Shown: positions 36,020 to 48,238, counted from the first letter of the stretch. The stretch is 64,000 nucleotides of DNA from Acanthacorydalis orientalis (GCA_034766995.1 CM068313.1:15138512-15202511); one strand, 5' to 3'. Notes: generated from the sequence alone by a model not told the origin. A program made the numbers and translations.

Positions 36020-37530
36020 TGTATATATATAACAATATTGAGCGAATATATGCCAAATATGCGAAGCGAGCAGCGGTGGTCACCCTGGCGGTCAGGAAGC
36101 GTATCGAGTAAGGGGCAGAGCACCTTGGCATTATTAAAAAATATTTTAATATATATTTTCTTACAAATTCGTTATATACGTTAAATTCAATTATTTGTAA
36201 ATATAGTTTCAACAAAATACTAGTGAATTAAATCGTCGAAAACGCCGAAACATAAACGAATGTTGGGTCGAATGGAAAAAAGACTGTTAAAAACATTTCA
36301 ACTAGATAAAATTTAAAATACGGGTAGTAAAATAAAAAAAAAGCAAATATATACGATGAGTGTGATCCAGCTCTACGAAATAAAATAAGTTTTCATCTTT
36401 TTGACCGTGGCACCGTTTTGATTGTCAATAATTTTCAAACACTTTCGAAAGTGATATAAAAAAGAGCCGGTCTCTTTTACTCAATTTCATATATTCTCTG
36501 TTATTGGCCAATAAAAACATAAAAAAGGGAAAAATCTTATTACATACAGCATTGTGTCACACATCGTAAAAAAATGCGATCTTAGTACATAAATCTATAA
36601 AAATTTGTCCCGCTTGTATGTTTTCTTAACGTGTTACAGTCACCGTATTCAGTAGCAAACGCGAATTACATACAAACATACATTCGTTCGTGCCACCAGG
36701 CACCAAATTGAATTACTCTACTCGTGTATTGGACCAGAAGTGCCTCTTCTATAAAGTGTACCGCCGTGAGTGAGATATTATACCCTGCATTTATATCATT
36801 GGCGTAGTTACGGACAACGTAAAGGGACATCACTAGACGGGCCAATAATCGAGAGAACACTTGGGTCTAGTTGATATTTGATATGGAAATTCAATATCGA
36901 ACCGAGTGCTGTGTTTTGTTGACGTGTACGAAAAACCTTTCTCTCCATATCAATTCATTTGCACGATGTGAATTAATGTCGAACATTGCAAAACCTTTAA
37001 TGTACCTTCAGATATTTTATGAAAAAAATGTACGTCGCATCAGACACTAAATTCAAACGATACGAAATATTAAACGAATATAGACTCAATTATTATACAA
37101 TTATAAAATATAAATAATCATTGAAATTATAATTAAAATATATACACATATAAAGTACATTTTTATACAACCGGTAAAATAAAAAATATTTTCATGGACA
37201 CAATGTTAATACAATTAATATTAAATTATAAAAAACATTCTAACAATAAATATAATATTTTAAATAATTGAATATATTTAGGTTTATTTAATAAATTATA
37301 TAAATTAATAATATGGATACAAAACCTACATTTATTTATTGTCAAAATCATTAATTAAGGTTCCTGAAAATATTTTCTTTGTAAAAAAAAAATTAAGTCA
37401 TATTATCAAAGTAACAATTAAACATTACCAAACGTCTCCAAGAAGATTAAAATTATATTCATTAAGTACGTTTATATTTCATAATACGAATGACTCCTGA
37501 AAATTGGAAAAAACTAAAAAAATAAATTTT
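36020..37530. other. Non-coding stretch with a GC-richer island
   Basis: Bases 36600-36900 are less A+T-rich, with a 64-codon minus frame and no domain. The remainder is A+T-rich with nothing recognised. Confidence 0.5.
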
Positions 37531-37953
37531 CTATTTATAAGAAATAATAACCAGAATAAACCTGCAATGGTAAATATAGATTATGAACATTACTATTAAA
37601 AACCTAAAGTATGTTTCTATATCTGTAATCATGTTCTCGCGACAATTGTTGTCATCTTCGTTATTTTTCTTTGTGATTTCTACGACCGCTTTAAACACAA
37701 TTGTCATCATCTTATAACTTCCTTCAAATTCGATATTAAAGTTCACAGTTGAGTTTAATATTATTTCAAAGTTCAATATCAGTTTAATCAGACTAGTGGC
37801 TGCTATGTCACGAACAAATACACCAACCAAAGATTCAGTTTCCGACATGTGTAGGTCATTTTTTGAATAGAAGAGTTTTGTTAACTCTGACAGAAATCGA
37901 AATAGTAGAAATAAGAACATGGAATTAAAATTGAAACTATCTAAAGATGACAT
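37531..37953 (-). CDS. Unrecognised 140-codon open reading frame
   Basis: The frame starts at ATG (MSSLDSFNFNSMFLF) and stays open for 140 codons, with no stop for a further about 20 codons upstream. At this base composition roughly one codon in eleven should be a stop, so a run this long outside a microsatellite is unlikely by chance. The middle has ordinary protein-like composition: SETESLVGVFVRDIAATSLI, EFEGSYKMMTIVFKAVVEIT and an acidic, polar KKNNEDDNNCREN. It ends with the hydrophobic RFLIVMFIIYIY. There are no cysteine patterns, no transposase motif and no convincing splice sites. It may be a host single-exon gene, an exon, or part of an unrecognised mobile element. I do not assign a function. 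Confidence 0.35.
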   Translation of the reverse strand: MSSLDSFNFNSMFLFLLFRFLSELTKLFYSKNDLHMSETESLVGVFVRDIAATSLIKLILNFEIILNSTVNFNIEFEGSYKMMTIVFKAVVEITKKNNEDDNNCRENMITDIETYFRFLIVMFIIYIYHCRFILVIISYK

Positions 37954-38387
37954 TTGAGTAGAAAGAGTTATAATGACTATACTTAAAAAAAGTATAGAAG
38001 AACAACAATAATAGTACTGTTAGCGAATTTGATCCTAAATACACAATTTTTTTTATTATTATTAAACCATTAGTAGATAAATGAATTTACTACCTTAATA
38101 ATATTAAATACTTTATTATATCTACAATTCGTTTCCAAATTATTATTTCAAAATTTTTAATATTTTGTTTTTTTCATATTATAATTTTTCTTTTATATCT
38201 GCCTTCAGTAAATTAATGAAACTTCAATAGATAATGATTTTGTTGCAAGAGAACTGTCTCCATTAGCAGATTCAACAATTTTATGAAAATTTATAAAACC
38301 CTATGCTCATCTATTTTTAATGCTTTTTGATTATGTTAATAAATTTAATAAACACGGTGTTTTAAAAATTATTATAAAGTTATAGGA

Positions 38388-38434
38388 AGCTTCGCCCCCC
38401 TGTTCACTGTGCTCACCCACTTGTCAATTATAAG
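38388..38434 (+). repeat. Short dispersed repeat, copy 2
   Basis: It aligns with 1114-1162 and ends in the same TCAATTATAAGC. As in copy 1, a long TA array follows within 60 bases. Confidence 0.45.
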
Positions 38435-38490
38435 CAAGCAAATGTACACGAATGATATAATAAACAAATCAAATGAGTCGGCATCATGGA

Positions 38491-38649
38491 TTTATATACA
38501 TATATATATACATACATATATATACACATACATATATATATACACACATATATATATATATATATACACACACATATATATATATATATACACACACATA
38601 TATATATATATACACACACATATATATATATAGACACACACATATATAT

Positions 38650-38691
<42 letters not shown>
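38491..38691. repeat. Compound (TA)n/(CA)n microsatellite
   Basis: About 200 bases of TATATACACACA units with a regular period near 26 (TA block plus CACACA block) before ending in pure TA. The open frames on both strands are artefacts. Confidence 0.97.
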
Positions 38692-38694
<3 letters not shown>

Positions 38695-38819
38695 TTTCTA
38701 TATAAACATTATCCCAGATAGATTATTTTTTATAAAGCTTTTTATGGATAATTTTGATTATATATATATAGAAAGATATATTTACTGAAAATATATTATT
38801 ATAAAATATATATTGATAC

Positions 38820-38821
<2 letters not shown>

Positions 38822-38874
<53 letters not shown>

Positions 38875-38886
38875 TAGATAGATATA
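38822..38886. repeat. (TA)n and (GATA)n microsatellite
   Basis: TA repeat then TAGATAGATAGATA. The word AGATATATTTACT occurs on both sides of the array, at about 38774 and 38879. Confidence 0.95.
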
Positions 38887-39325
38887 TTTACTATAAAAAC
38901 CATTTCCTTCATTTGAAACAATTTAATATGATATATATTTTTATTTTTTATTTTCTAAAATATCGAACGAGACTTGACTTCTTATTCCAAGATATTACTT
39001 CTTATTCCGAGACATTACTTCTACCTAACTTACTATTCAAAGCTTAGAAACATGAGCTTATTTATATTTTTCAATTTCAAACTAATATAGGATCTACATA
39101 AAAAAGTATTTGTTTAACTACTAACTGAGCAACATGTTTTTTAATTTTTTATAATTTCATTGTTGCCACAAAAGTATGTTATAATTATTAACAACAGGGA
39201 GATATTTTGTGATATCAAAATTAATTATGTTTTTATTTCTCTTGAAAATATTTATATAAATATAGATAAGTTTCTGCATTTCTAATTCCTAATATTAGTA
39301 TATTAAGTAATGAAATTATTCTCTA

Positions 39326-39841
39326 TTAGGTGGGTAGAAAAATATGTGCAGTTTACGGTCCATTTGTCATGCTTTTTCGATTTTCATAGCTGTTTCAAGT
39401 GGTCCAGAACTGTTGGTTGACTAACGTCTAACTTTTGTACAAGCTCAGAATTGTTTTGCGTGGTTTTGATTCAACTAATACTTTCAATTAATCGTTATGA
39501 ACTGAAGAAGAACGCCTGCGACCTTCTTCATCTTTAAGACTCTCATCCCCAGTACTAAAATTTTGACTTTCGTTTAGATTATGAGCACTTTCTACTGCTT
39601 CACCACTCGTTTTCAACTCATACAAAAAAATCTCTTATTTAATTCATTTCAATTTTTAATTCAATAACCCAATTTGAAGCAAAATTAATAGTAAAACCAA
39701 AGCCGATATTACCAAAATACAGACCATAAAATTCACTTTAAAATAATATTAATATGAACACGATGAAACAACACTTTCATTTAAAAAATTTAAGTTAGAA
39801 TTCGGAAAACAAAAACCGCAACTATTTTCCTACCGACGTAA
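39326..39841 (-). mobile_element. Cecropia-type mariner relic, 516 bp, N-terminal half only
   Basis: The ends are TTAGGTGGGTAGAAAAATAT and (reverse) TTACGTCGGTAGGAAAATAG, flanked on both sides by TA. On the minus strand are IFLYELKTSGEAVESAHNLN, ESLKDEEGRRRSSSVHND, VESKPRKT, SELVQKLDVSQPTVLDHLKQ and KHDKWT. These cover the helix-turn-helix half of an Hsmar1-like transposase. The entire catalytic domain is absent. Also missing is the short piece between the AHNLN region and ESLKDEE (usually NERTVQRWF-like). Non-autonomous. Confidence 0.82.
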
Positions 39842-41084
39842 TACTTCGAATATTGAATTTGCAAAATATTTTTCAAGTTTAAATTGTTTGCATTTTTCTG
39901 AAAACACGTTGAAAATTTATTAAACATGTACAATCAATTTTCTAAATAAAATTCTTTATTAATGTTTTACTTTTATATGTATATATATATATATATAATT
40001 TTATTGGAATTTAATCCGATTTAATACTTTGAAAATTGTATTCACGTAACGTAATATTTTAATCTAACCTTTGTTAAAATTTATTGAAACCGTTTAAAAT
40101 ATTTAATGACTCATAGCATAGATTTAGGTTAAAGCATTTCGTTTATCCTGTAGAGTACGCTTTAAAATATAACTAGTCGTCTTTAAACTGATTAAAGTGT
40201 TTAGTATTCTTGTTGCCGGTGAAAGACTGCGTCCTTCATTCCCATACTGCAAATTTCGTTACGCAGTCACAAGCGACTTAAATTCCAGAAAACCATAATA
40301 CCCGGAGTACACGCTTTCGTCTGTACAAACGCAGTCATACTGCCAATTTATCATATTATACTATACTAACGTCGAGTAAACGAGATGCTTGTCATGACCA
40401 AAGCGTGTGTGGGAAAATACCATTCGAAATTGTATGCCATATTTTAAAACAGGCCGCATTGGCGGTTCCGTGTTTTTATGAAAATGTGCTTTATTTATAC
40501 TGATTTCCTTCGTAACGCTCGTATTTTGTATTTTTCTCGTTGTAACGTTCACGTTCTTTTAATGTTTCAAGAAAAGGAGGAAAATAAAACACTGAAAATT
40601 ATTTCTGTAGCGAACACCGGAATAGGAAGTACACGTTTTGTATATATCTCGATCTTACACATTTACATATTTTTAAATTAAAATAATATTTAAAACGAGT
40701 CGGAACTATTTTTACAACAAGTTTGTTTTATTATCAATTAGAATTGTAAGAAAATCAAAAGGAATATTATCTACAAAGGGATCGGTAACGAAAATTATAC
40801 AGTTTGAAAATAAAATTCAATGCGATTACGTTATCAGAACAAAAAAAGAATGAGAAGTTAGTAAAAATGAGAACATTCATCATGTAGATAAAGTAAATCT
40901 TTTCGTCGAAATGTATTATACATTTTAACAACTAGAAAAAGTTATTAAAAACTATTTGATAAGATTTAATGAAAAAATATAACATAAACTAGAAAAGTAT
41001 GCTACATTTTATACTTTTACGGCAATATATAAGAAATAAAAAGATATAAAGTAAAGTATTCCTCTCTGTATAGTCATTTGAGAA
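39842..41084. other. Non-coding stretch with a GC-richer island
   Basis: A short TA array lies at 39978-39998. Bases 40190-40630 are less A+T-rich, with overlapping opposite-strand frames but no domain; they are a candidate conserved non-coding element. The rest is A+T-rich. Confidence 0.5.
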
Positions 41085-41234
41085 ACTAGTAAATTATATT
41101 AATAAAACTATAACATTACAAACTAGAGAATTATTGTACATAAACTCTTTATCTTAACATATTATTAACAACTTCTATTTTTTATTTATATACAAAGGTT
41201 TATCATCTTACTCGACATGTACGATATTTTACAT
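41085..41234. repeat. Flanking repeat shared with 4607-4759
   Basis: The two stretches align over about 150 bases: ACATTACAAACTAG/GTATTACAAACTAT, CATATTATTAACAA and AGGTTTATCATCTTACTC. This one ends in TTTTACAT directly before the hAT terminus. It is an older repeat interrupted by the hAT insertion. Confidence 0.75.
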
Positions 41235-41877
41235 CAGTGGTATCAAACTCATATATGAACATGGGCCATCAAATTCAGTTTATGAGAGTCTGCGGGCTGC
41301 AGACAAAAGCAAACTCATTCAAAAACTAATTAGCGAACGAAAAAATGTCTTATTTATATTTGAAAGTAACTCATTTAAATTTTACATTTATTTTTTCTCA
41401 AATGAATTTATAAGAATTAAAAAAAATCATTAAATTTAGATATTATTATCAAATGTTACAGTCAAATTTTAAATGAGAAAAATTAAAAAAAAGATTTTTT
41501 ACTAGAAACTCGACATCTTTTAACAGAAACTATTTTATCAATATCGTATGTTTTTTTTGTGATAATGATATTTTTACTATAGATGTTAAATGTTCATTTC
41601 TCAATCTTGACCTATATGAAGTCTTATTAGTCTTTAACCCTTTGCGGTCGAATGTCGCCATAGAAGCGGCATCACACTTCTATTTACTAGGTCGAATATC
41701 GTCGTTAAAACGGCAAAAAAATTCGTTATCTGTACTAAACAAAAACTAATCCACAATTTTATTCTCAAATAATTATTATTATTCTCCAATAAAAACTAAT
41801 ATTCCATTAAAAAGAATTTTTTTTACTTAACATCTTATATTTAACTCTTCAGCACACTCTTCTTTATATAAAAAAAA

Positions 41878-41912
<35 letters not shown>

Positions 41913-42201
41913 TCGACCCAGAGAGAAATACAGTTGAAATAGTTCTCGTCTGCAAAAAGTTGAAAGAGAAAATAATTGTTCACATAGGTATGTACTACCA
42001 AACCTTGCCAAGATTCTTACTGAAAACACATGCATTTCAATAAAATGTTCTGGCAAGTACAAATAGAAATCTGAAATACCAACTTTATTATACTTTTTTT
42101 ATCACCGTTTGCACCGTACTTGCAACTTGCTTTAAAATCAACAAGTTTTGTATCGCCGGCCGTATTCTAGAACCTTGCGGGCCGCATGTTTGACACCACT
42201 G
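41235..42201 (-). mobile_element. hAT-superfamily transposon relic, copy 2
   Basis: Termini CAGTGGTATCAAACTC and (reverse) CAGTGGTGTCAAACATG are flanked by TTTTACAT and TTTTACAC, a 7 of 8 match to the 8-bp duplication expected for hAT. On the minus strand YLPEHFIEMHVFSVRILA and RFGSTYLCEQLFSL preserve the C-terminal dimerisation motif better than copy 1. The conserved segment upstream of it (around NEVATPDF in copy 1) is mostly lost. A TTAA-type insertion splits the element. Inactive. Confidence 0.82.
41636..41920. mobile_element. TTAA-type insertion inside the hAT copy
   Basis: At TTAA the sequence switches to CCCTTTGCGGTCGAATGTCG, a piggyBac-type terminus, where hAT copy 1 reads on without it. 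Subterminal repeats GGTCGAATGTCGCC and GGTCGAATATCGTC follow about 50 bases apart. The word occurs inverted (ATATTCGACC) at about 41908, close to where homology to the hAT resumes. The far boundary is uncertain because a TA array at 41886-41912 lies there. Confidence 0.55.
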
Positions 42202-42209
42202 TTTTACAC

Positions 42210-43365
42210 GAAATTTTAAGTGTTGTGTAACGCCAGTGTTCTACATATAATTTTATTTTTAAGAAATTGCACATTATATTTTGTTAATTTATTTTCAGTA
42301 TTTATTTTTTTACAAAAAAACTTCATAACAAATATTTGTACCTGTCTTAAGATGTTTATTATAATTTCACAGAGACGTTTCCGACGATTTTTTCCTATCA
42401 ACTATTTTAAAAACATAAAAATAGAAACTATACTTCTAAAACCGTATTTTAAACTAACATTTGATGCGTTCAGACGTTTTAAATATTAATAAAAGTGATT
42501 GCACTTTTATAATATTTTAAATTAGAGAAAATAAACTAACAGTAAAATACAAATAGTTAAAAATGTACAGTGAAGCTTCTCTACCCATTTCATATAATGA
42601 AATCGTCCAGTGAGATATTTTACATTTACCGTTGTTTTTTTATTTAAATATATTCTAATCTAATTAATTGTATCACTACAAATTATAACTACATTCATGA
42701 ACACATACCTTTATCTTATTACAGCTAATCAACTTGTCCACTTCTAATATTACAGCTAATCAACTTGTCCACTTCGAACAGAGAAAAAAGTATTCACAAT
42801 TCCATTAAAACTATTAATCACATGGCTAGAAATAACCTCATATAAATCAAATACAAAAACGCGAACCGACAACACGTATGGATTAATTAGATATTCCACG
42901 GATTTTGTTTGGAATTACACTGGATCAACTGTCCGTATGCACCGTGTCCGTATATACTGTAATAAATGATAAAAAAATAATGTTAATATTCTGACTAGCA
43001 GTACGCACTAAACTGCATTACACAATCGGCTCAAGTAAATGTGTTCAACGTGTAGACACCGTACTGTTAGATAACAGACTCGAGTTTTAGTACATAGGAA
43101 AATACAATGTATAAGAGATCAAAGTATAAGAGATCAAGAGAGTACAAAGTATCGAGAATATATAAGAAAATGAATATTTTTTTTCTTTTTTTAAAAAAAA
43201 TGAAGCTTGTTTAAAATTTAAAATTATGAAATATTATTCAGTAAAATAAAACATTAAATACTTTTTTACTGAATAAGGTCAAGTAATGTTTAAGGTTGAT
43301 TTTATAATTTTATTTTTTTAAGTAAATTTATACAAAATAATGTTAATGGTAATAAATAAATTATA
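42210..43365. other. A+T-rich non-coding stretch
   Basis: A recent tandem duplication at 42718-42775 is listed separately. A small direct repeat GTATAAGAGATCAA occurs twice at 43110-43142. No gene is seen. Confidence 0.6.
42718..42775. repeat. Perfect tandem duplication, period 31
   Basis: ATTACAGCTAATCAACTTG followed by TCCACTTC occurs twice, at 42718 and 42749, with no differences over 27 bases. This is a recent local duplication. Confidence 0.9.
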
Positions 43366-44652
43366 TAAGGTTGGTGCAAAAATAATTGCGGTTTTTACAT
43401 ATCGAGTATAAAGGCGCATATATAAATTAAAAATCACATTTATTAATCAAAATATAGACCATTGGCCTCCTGCACACATTTCTCCCAACAGGAAACAAGT
43501 TTGTTTATTCGTACAAGATAGAATTCTGGAGTCATGGAATTAAGGATTTCATCGAAAGCCCTTTGATCTGATGTTTGATCTTTGAAAACCTTCTCCAGCA
43601 GAGAATTACTCAAATGTTTACAAAAATGATAGTCTGTCAGAGACAGGTCCGGAGAATAAAGTGGGTGAGGTAAGGGGGTTATAACTCAGTTCATTTAATT
43701 TTTTTAAAGTCATTTGTGATACGTATGGCCGGGCGTTATCATGTAGAAGAATTGGTCTTCTTCGATTGACTTTTGCTGGCCGTAAACGATACATCTCATG
43801 CATTTTTTCAATTTCCTATCAACATTTTTCTACTGTTATTGTTTCACCAGGATTTAAGAAGTCGTAATGAATGATGCCATTTTCCGACCATCAAACAGTG
43901 CCCATAATTTTTTTTCATGAAGCTCCGGTTTAGAAAACTGCTTTGGTGCTTCTCTTCGGTCTAACTACTGTGATGAACTTTCCCGATAGTTGCAGAGAAT
44001 CCATTTTTCATCACATGTGACAATGTGATCAAGAAAAGGATCATTTTTGTTACGCAAAAGAAGCGCAGAGAATACTTTGTATCGACGATTTGTTTGATGT
44101 TCGTTTAGTTCATACGGCACCCATTTATCCAGCTTTCTTGTTTTTCCAATTAGGCTCAAATGTCGAACATTTATTGAATGATCAACGTCTTAGTTTTTCT
44201 GCCATCTCTCGAATTGTTTTACGTGGCTCCGCTTCAATATTTATTCTTAAATCATTATTATTTATAGCTGAAAAACATATACAACCCTCCTAGTAATCAA
44301 AGCTTTCGTTTTCATTACAAAATTTTTAGAACCAGTATTAAGCTGTACGTTCATTAACTGACTCTTCGCCAAAAACAAATTTGATATTTCAAGCAGGTTC
44401 TGATGCTTTACTTCCCAATTTATACTCATACAACAAAATCGTACGAATTTACATTTTTCTGTAACTATTTTAAGAGGTTATATTCAACAATACTAAACAA
44501 TAAAAACAATAGACATGAGCTAAAATCAGTAATGCTAATTTCATTGTTTACAATGATGTATCAAATGACTTTAACAAAACATTACGGTAACTAGAAAAAT
44601 CGACATCAAACTTAAAATGGTAAAATCCGCAATTATTTTTGCATCAACCTAA
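43366..44652 (-). mobile_element. Cecropia-type mariner (Hsmar1-like), near full length, inactive
   Basis: Termini TAAGGTTGGTGCAAAAATAA and (reverse) TTAGGTTGATGCAAAAATAA are flanked by TA; length 1287 bases, as expected for a complete mariner. The minus-strand transposase relics in order are IRTILLYEYK-like and FVFGEESVNERTA, then EAEPRKTIREMAEKL, RKLDKWVPYELNEHQTNRRY, LLRNKNDPFLDHIVTCDEKW (first Asp), RRRPILLHDNARPYVSQMTL (second Asp), LKKLNELSYNPL and the C-terminus near 43440. Frameshifts and stops throughout the N-terminal third and between the two open stretches (43618-43803, 43965-44159) inactivate it. It is the longest member of the family that also includes 39326, 52932 and 56895. 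Confidence 0.92.
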
Positions 44653-47217
44653 TAAAATTCTGCTGACAAGTATTCGTTCAATGTACTCGTAATAGAAAAT
44701 TATTCAATTATGAAAAACATAAAATATTAAAAATCACAATTAAAAAAAGATTACCTCATCAAAATGCAAACATAATATTAAAATAAAATATTAATATTAT
44801 ATTATAATATTTCGTATTAACAAATGTTTAAATATAAATAATGTATTGTATTTACAGTATAAAAAAATATTTTCAGTTTACTTGCTCGAGGCTCAAACAA
44901 ATATTTATTGTTCATATGACTGTGAAATGAGTACTTTGATTAAATTCGCGATTCAAACTTCAAAAAAAAAAATAACTATATGTATAACTATATATAATTT
45001 TTTGTTTTATAACAAACCTTAGGTAAATATTTATTTTAACAATAAATCCGCATTGTTAAAGTCAAAGTTAAATTTAATCGTAAATAGAATTTGGAGCACA
45101 CCTTTTTTTATTTGCGTAACAATAACTGTCCTAATATATTTACTAAGCCGATAAAAATCAATTACGTGAACGCATTAAAAATGCAGCTGTACCAGTAAAT
45201 CAAATAAAAATGAATCTGAACGACACGTTAAACCAGCCTGTGTGCGGATATTGCTCAATACTTCCATGTAACTAATTATTTTGTTTATTATTTACAATCG
45301 TTTGGAGGGAATTTCAATTAAACGCCACTGTATATTTTCATAGTATGACATTGCGTCAAAATGTAATTACAAGATTGACAGCCGTCTGTTAATTCACATT
45401 TTCGAAACTGCAAAAATATAAAACTCCATAAATTTCCATCAGTAATTAAATAGCCGACGCTCGAGGAAAAAAAAAACAGCAAGATTCGTTAAACATCTGC
45501 CTCGGTTTCAATCATTTATTGCGGCCGTTCGCGTGTACGTGTGTGTACGAGCATGTATTAGTGTGTTGTATTTGCGGAAAATTGAGAAGAAGAAAGTTTG
45601 TTTTTACTTCTGTCAAGCAACACAATCTGCCCCCTCATCCAATGTCAGTCATCATCATCTAACGACCGAAACAGTTGATTACATTTCGGGTCACGTTCTT
45701 GGATAGCTAGCGAAAACAGCAGGCGCGCGGCGTTGAACTTCTGAACTATGCAGGGGGTTGGTTTGCAGAGGGTGGACAGTTTGAAGACATCTTTGGTTGC
45801 GTGCACAACAAAAAAAAAATACCACCGACAACAACAACAACAATGCGTTAGAATTGTCGCCGGAAACTTAGTATCCGTGTCTTATACTTGCACCGAACGA
45901 TTGAAGATATTGCATTTTTTTCCACCTCCCTATCTGTAGAATGACTGGATTTACAGTCACTGATGGTACAGATTTATCAAGATTGTAGAATGAAATTCTC
46001 TTGAAGTAGATGGAATACTATAATAGCACTTGAAATTCTAACGTTTCGTATTTTATAGAGATTAGTGAGCATATATTTTATTCATATTCTTAAGTACATT
46101 TTTATATACATAATATAATTGGAAGAGAAGATCATCACTCTCTGTTATTAATAAAAATGCAGCAAATACAGTATTTTTATTTTTATGCAGAAAAAAGTTA
46201 AGCATTTAAACATATTAATTTTTATTACTATAAAAAATAAACTAAAACATTCTTGAATATATCAAAAATATTTCAATTCATTGAATAGTATTTAGATACA
46301 TTTTAGCCGCATCTATCCTCGATTTATAAAAAAATATATAAGAAACACTATATGTTTCAATCCAATTTTCTTTATTTCTACCAATGATTATTAATATTAC
46401 TTACATTTAAAATACACACCATATATCTCGGGGTACAAAACGCACTGAACAACAAACAATTGGTTGTAAATTTCGGGTGCATCTTATACAGCAGGGATAA
46501 AAAATTATAACTTCACAAATTAGGATGTGGGTGGAACGACTCTCTTAAATACCAAGTAAATAGAGAAGTAAACATTTTATTACTTTATATTACATTATAT
46601 ACCTTTGGAATTTCCCATTCAGAAATCCACCTACTAAAATTGTTTTATTACTATCATGCGTCTTACATCACCAGTATATGAAAAAATTGAAAAAAATCCT
46701 TTAAAATTCAATTGCGTCTATGACTAGGGGCGTTCTATACGTCGAGATATTCGGTATTTATAATTATAATATTTCTTTCTCGAAAGTTGTTTATATTTTT
46801 TTATATGAAAGTATTTTAAAATTAACATTTGCCTAAAATGTGGAAAAATTATTTAATATAATTAATTCAAAATAAGAGAACTATATTGGAAAATAATAAT
46901 AAATACTGTTATAAAGAATATTCATTTAAAAAAAAATTTTTAACTAAATGGAAATGTTTTGTTACTTTAAAGAATTGTAATTACTGGTTGAAAATATCTT
47001 GAAATAATCAAAAATTTACCTTAAATATTTCATATAAAATATTTATTTAAAGAGAAACTGAATGAATTTCATCAAAATGGTTAAGATTCTACTTTTTATT
47101 TTTAATCAATTATACTTTTGAAAATACCTTTAACTTTTTCTCAAGTTAAATATTTAAGAAAAAAACCCACAATTTCTTTAGATATATTTTGATTAATACA
47201 GGCAAAAATAATTTATC

Positions 47218-47219
<2 letters not shown>

Positions 47220-47271
<52 letters not shown>

Positions 47272-47307
47272 TAAATTCATTATATATATGTATATATATA
47301 TATATTA
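47220..47307. repeat. Two adjacent (TA)n microsatellites
   Basis: TA repeats at 47220-47266 and 47280-47307 separated by AAATAAATTCAT. Confidence 0.96.
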
Positions 47308-47890
47308 TAAATAATTGCAATTATTATTAATCACTTTAAAAATATCCATGTGTAAATATCATTAATTTCCGTATTCTCAATAAATTGACTACTATTAAAT
47401 TATAACTGATCGAATTGCATCTGTCAAAGTTTCTCCTTGAAGGTTGATTGGTTATTGGGGTTTTAGGGCGCTTCGACAGCTAAGGTCATCATCGCCCGAA
47501 TTATTAACTAATATTTATATAAAGAAAATTCTATATTTAATACTAACTGACCAAGATATAATATATACAATGCTACGATACACATTGTTTTATTTTTAAA
47601 AAAAGCAATATTATTTTTGCTAGAACAAAGTTATTTAACAAATAAGTTCTAGCTTTTTCCAAAAAAATCTAGAAAATAAACCAAACATAAAGCTCCGTGT
47701 ATGATATATTTCAAAAATAATTCTGATAATTTAAAAAAGTAAATTGTTGAAATTTTATTTTCGAGAAATATTTTCAAATAAATGAAATTTCAGTTAACTC
47801 TAATCTTTTGATTTGAATATTTATTTTTACTTTTAAATAAATAATTATTATTATTTGAACAATTCATCCTTTTAAAGATTAAATATTATC

Positions 47891-47891
<1 letters not shown>

Positions 47892-47938
<47 letters not shown>
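47892..47938. repeat. (TA)n microsatellite
   Basis: Clean TA repeat. Confidence 0.96.
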
Positions 47939-47939
<1 letters not shown>

Positions 47940-48177
47940 TATTTACATATTTCTTAGAATTCTTTTGTTGATATTCATCTCAGGCAATATATACTCATTC
48001 TGAATATCATAAATTAATTAAGTTGAGCGTTTAATAAACCCAATTTACTTATTATTTAATGAAATTTGACAGTAATTTCTCTTTATTTCACACAAACATC
48101 ACCGCATCTATAGGGATGAATTATTTTTCAACACTCATTTGCTCACACACATACACATACACTCAGGCAAATACACG

Positions 48178-48179
<2 letters not shown>

Positions 48180-48238
<59 letters not shown>
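48180..48238. repeat. (TA)n microsatellite
   Basis: TA repeat preceded by CACACATACACATACAC. Confidence 0.96.

Larger units (their letters stand above)
37960..39325. other. A+T-rich non-coding stretch with large TA arrays
   Basis: It contains the second copy of the short dispersed repeat, two long microsatellites, and a small tandem duplication of ACTTCTTATTCC at about 38975-39025. No gene is seen. Confidence 0.6.

Noticed and set aside
35938..36215. Overlapping ORFs on both strands
   Set aside because: They lie on the Tigger 3' end and its flank; no domain.
38491..38691. Regular repeat-spacer pattern that could suggest a CRISPR array
   Set aside because: It is a compound TA/CA microsatellite with no unique spacers, in eukaryotic DNA.
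39324..39331. TTAGG words as possible insect telomere repeat
   Set aside because: Each is a single copy at the end of a cecropia-type mariner (also at 43366 and 52932); there is no array.
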